Positions 61,375 through 64,000 of a DNA stretch of 64,000 bases are shown piece by piece. Both the position numbers and the translations under genes were made by a program. Within the stretch, counting starts at the first letter, position 1, and the number at the start of each line of letters is the position of its first letter. Below the pieces are notes generated by a model, which ran no database searches, was not told the origin of the DNA, and was given only the letters and a program-made list of their open reading frames with translations. The DNA comes from Amoebidium appalachense (taxonomy: Eukaryota; Ichthyosporea), in the NCBI GenBank assembly GCA_963693365.1, contig CAVNZM010000011.1, forward strand, positions 7,006,001 to 7,070,000, given 5' to 3'.

Positions 61375-62695
61375 GCAAGGGGTATATATGCACTCCGTGG
61401 CACACTCACGCACACCACATACCCAAGCGCGCACACACACACGTGCACACATGCAGACATACAGACATCGAGAAGCCGTTCCCGATAAAGTAGTCCATTT
61501 ATTGAGCTCAAAAAACAAGCCGAACAAAAAACCAGCAGGTAGGAAGGTGGTGAACACACTGCTGCCAATCGTCGTCACGATTGAAATGCACAGTGAAAAA
61601 TGATGGGCAAAAAAGCAAGGGGTATAACACTACACTGTGGCATAAATTCTCTAATAACGTGATGAAAATACATGCTCCCATCTTGGAAATGCCCAACCCA
61701 ACAAGGGACAATGGTTCTTCTACACACAAATAGTTGCACCAACACATTTCCAGTTACATAACGCCAATCCCCTGCTTGCACGAACATAGTATTTACCGCG
61801 CATTTATGTACATGCGCCCAACTTGAAGCAGAATATACCATGATATAATGATCTAACAGCCATAAAATATGAAAATTGAGATACACAATCAGTATACTAT
61901 ACCCGTTCCACGTGTAAATGTACGTAAGTCTGCTCAGATCCCCCCGTTGCAAATTAGTAAATAGTACAGTTGTTGGATACGTCGGTTTGATAAACACTCG
62001 ATTGTAGTATCTAGAATATTCCTTGCGGTGACAAGAGACTGGAAACATATGTCTATGTAGGGTTTGAAACGGATGAGCGAACTATCAAAACAAAATTATC
62101 GTGATGAAGATACTGGAAGCATAAAATGCGTAACGTGACCCCGCTTACTGAAAGTGCCAGTGAACCCCTCCCCTCCCCCCCCCCCCTCCCCCCCCCCCTC
62201 CCCCCCCCCCCCCCCGCCCCCGCCCCCGCCCCCCGCCCCCGCCCCCGCCTCCAACCTCTTCCCCCTTCCCTCTCTCTTTACTCACCCATCTTGCAAATGT
62301 GTTTACTAACGATATTCATCATTAAGGAGGTCTAAACTTCAGCAAGAAAAAAGAAGAGAAACCTGTAAAGGTAAACAAAGCACAGATAAAATGAAACGAA
62401 TGCCTTTTGAAACCCTCGGCTTCCTTCCCCTTCACCACTTCATTGCCGTTGTTGGTTTCTCCGGGTTGATGAAAGCACCGGGGGCCATTTCCTGCACCTC
62501 CTTCATCTTTATCTCCTTTTCAAAAAAAAAAAACAAAAAAAAAAAACGTCAGAAACTCCACAAAAAACACATTTTAACCTAAACAATTTAAATCAAACAA
62601 GGCTGTTAAATCCCGAATGGGAACTCCCCCCCCCCCCCCCCCCCCCACAAAAAGAAAAAAAAAAAAAAAAAGTTCCCTCCCCACTTCCTTTCCCC
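61375..62695. other. Mostly non-coding stretch
   Basis: A 157-codon minus-strand frame (61575-62048) has neither start context nor third-position bias and is not called. C-runs with CCG triplets lie at 62168-62250. The diverged exon copy at 62441 is the only recognisable coding remnant; a C-run and A-run (62624-62671) separate it from the terminal exon of the next gene. Confidence 0.45.
62441..62520 (-). pseudogene. Diverged second copy of the neighbouring gene's last exon
   Basis: About 80 bp match 62705-62783 closely. On the minus strand the frame stays open: KEIKMKEVQEMAPGAFINPE then KPTTAMKW and TGA, against KMKEMKEMAPGAFINPE then KPATAMGE in the main copy. No acceptor directly precedes it. 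It is a partial duplication that could serve as an alternative 3' end. Confidence 0.6.
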
Positions 62696-63981
62696 TCACT
62701 CTCCCATTGCCGTAGCTGGTTTCTCCGGGTTGATGAAAGCCCCGGGGGCCATTTCCTTCATCTCCTTCATCTTCATCTCCTGTTTGTACTCAGTGCGCGC
62801 ATCTAGAAGGCGCTGGAGCTCACTGAGCTGGTCGTAGCACTCGTTGACAAGCGCATAGGCAATCATCTCCCGGTTGGTGTGCTTGCTCTGGTGCTCCTGT
62901 GATTTTAAGTTTTTTAAAATGTTAGGTGCTCGTGTGATTTCAATAATTTAGGGATTTAGGAGAAGACTAGTTAATATTATGCCCCTTATCGTACATTTAC
63001 CGCTTGGTTAAAAACCAATGGCTGCACCCATATTTTTTCATTTATGTGGCGCGCACCGTGTGTGTGTGTGCTCGCAACCAATGGTTTAGATGCATGTCGG
63101 CCTCTGAGTGTGTGTGTGTGTGTGTGTGCTCCTTTGTGCCCCCCCCCCCCCCCCCCCCCCGTGCATGTTTTCCCGTGGATATGTGTTTGTGAATGCCTGA
63201 GTTTTTGTGTTTCTTTAAAAGGAGGGGAAGAACCTTGCAGTGGTTATTACAATTGGGGCGGGAGGCTGGAGCACGATCGTGAACGGGATATTGGGGGGGG
63301 GGGGGGGGGGGGGGGGGGGAAGGGGGAAGGGGGTGTGGGGGGGGGGGAGGGGGGAGGGCAAGGGGGAGAACTGGGAGTGGAGGGAGGGGAGGGGGGGGGG
63401 GGGGGGGAGGGTTTGCACTACACACCTGGACAGCCTGAGCAAGTTCCCACAGCCACTCGTGAGCCATGTTGAGCTCGTGCTGCGTGAAATACTCCCGCCC
63501 AGCCTGGAGGAGGAGGAGGGGGGGGGGGGGGGGGGGGGGGGGTCAGCCAGTGACAAGGCGAAAAAAAAAAAATACAAGAACTGTTGCGGCCCGGGAGGAG
63601 GGGAGGGCAGGGAGGAAGGGGGAAGGGGAGGAGAACCCGGGGGGGGGGGGGGGGGGGGGGGAGAGGGGGGGGGGGGGGGGGGGGGGGGGGAACTTTGTCT
63701 AAAGAATGTCCTGAGTTTTAGATGATAACAAAAAAGGTGTGGCTTGGACAAATACGTGCATTCACTCATTAGCCAAGTTGAACAAGCCCAGCACGATTAT
63801 TAGTACAACCAGTTAGTTCTCTTATGCTCAAAAAAATGATCACGTGAAAGATGACAATTCTATACAAAAAATAGGTGCATTAAATTGATTATACCTGATC
63901 AAAATTATAAATCCGCACATTAAAACATACCTCAGCCAATGAGCCCAGCACAGTTTTGAGCACCATAAGCCTCCTCTCGGA
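62696..63981 (-). CDS. C-terminal exons of an unrecognised helical protein (5' end outside window)
   Basis: Three phase-0 minus-strand exons: 63981-63931 (acceptor ATTGTAG, donor GTATGT), 63503-63426 (acceptor CCTCCAG, donor GTGTGT), 62896-62696 (acceptor AATCACAG, TGA stop). They encode SERRLMVLKTVLGSLAE, then REYFTQHELNMAHEWLWELA, then HTNREMIAYALVNECYDQLS, ELQRLLDARTEYKQEMKMKE and PGAFINPEKPATAMGE. The sequence is almost wholly alpha-helical with heptad-like spacing and a Pro/Gly tail. The gene starts beyond position 64000. Introns contain poly-G on the plus strand (poly-C in the sense RNA). Coding status is strong; function unknown. Confidence 0.75.
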
Positions 63982-64000
63982 CTACAATTTTTTTTTAATA

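Noticed and set aside
61575-62048. 157-codon minus-strand frame
   Set aside because: No start context, no splice sites, flat third-position composition; kept as unexplained but not called.

Overview
This is a nuclear segment from an intron-rich, probably unicellular eukaryote. The signs are GT-AG introns (plus two GC-AG introns), CCAAT and TATA promoter elements, AATAAA signals, no tight operons, and one clearly recognisable host gene, a mitochondrial-type serine hydroxymethyltransferase (SHMT) split by ten introns within its CDS. I cannot name the lineage from the sequence. Coding exons are short, GC-rich islands in non-coding DNA saturated with (GT)n, (CA)n, (CT)n and (GA)n microsatellites and G or C homopolymers, one of them 81 nt long. 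Most long open frames here are translated microsatellites (HTHT, CVCV, PPPP, GGGG, SLSL) and were discarded. I built gene models by hand, requiring splice sites, an open frame and matching intron phase at every junction.

Layout. 0.2-1.3 kb (-): part of a multi-pass membrane protein. 5.9-7.1 kb (+): a C2-like protein. 9.4-19.5 kb (+): an unrecognised disordered and helical protein, at least 13 exons, 3' end not found. 20.8-21.9 kb (+): a small two-exon protein. 23.6-23.9 kb (+): a coding block with an ATGA overlap between two frames. 26.0-32.9 kb (+): SHMT, complete with promoter and 5' UTR exon. 34.9-35.8 kb (-) and 36.0-37.7 kb (+): a head-to-head pair of coding loci, each broken by in-frame stop codons. 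38.4-46.6 kb (+): a TATA/CCAAT promoter and a seven-exon, 1519-codon gene that looks like a DDE-type transposase. It carries an N-terminal DUF6729-like region, a DEDDy 3'-5' exonuclease domain lying between the second D and the E of the presumed triad, a SANT/Myb-like domain and a Cys-rich knuckle. 51.9-54.1 kb (-): another probably element-derived gene with an SH3-like module and an in-frame TGA. 58.8-59.3 kb (-): a small signal-peptide gene. 62.7-64.0 kb (-): the C-terminal exons of a helical protein running off the window edge, with a diverged second copy of its last exon downstream.

Two themes link the regions. First, many introns begin in (GT)n at the donor and end in (CA)nCAG or poly-C at the acceptor, so microsatellites look anchored to splice sites; small dispersed repeats recur in introns of the 9-19 kb gene and of SHMT. 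Second, 34.9-54.1 kb looks like a mobile-element neighbourhood: one intact transposase-like gene flanked by loci with stops or a frameshift, plus covarying RNA hairpins. SHMT acts in mitochondrial one-carbon metabolism; no functional link between the other genes can be inferred.
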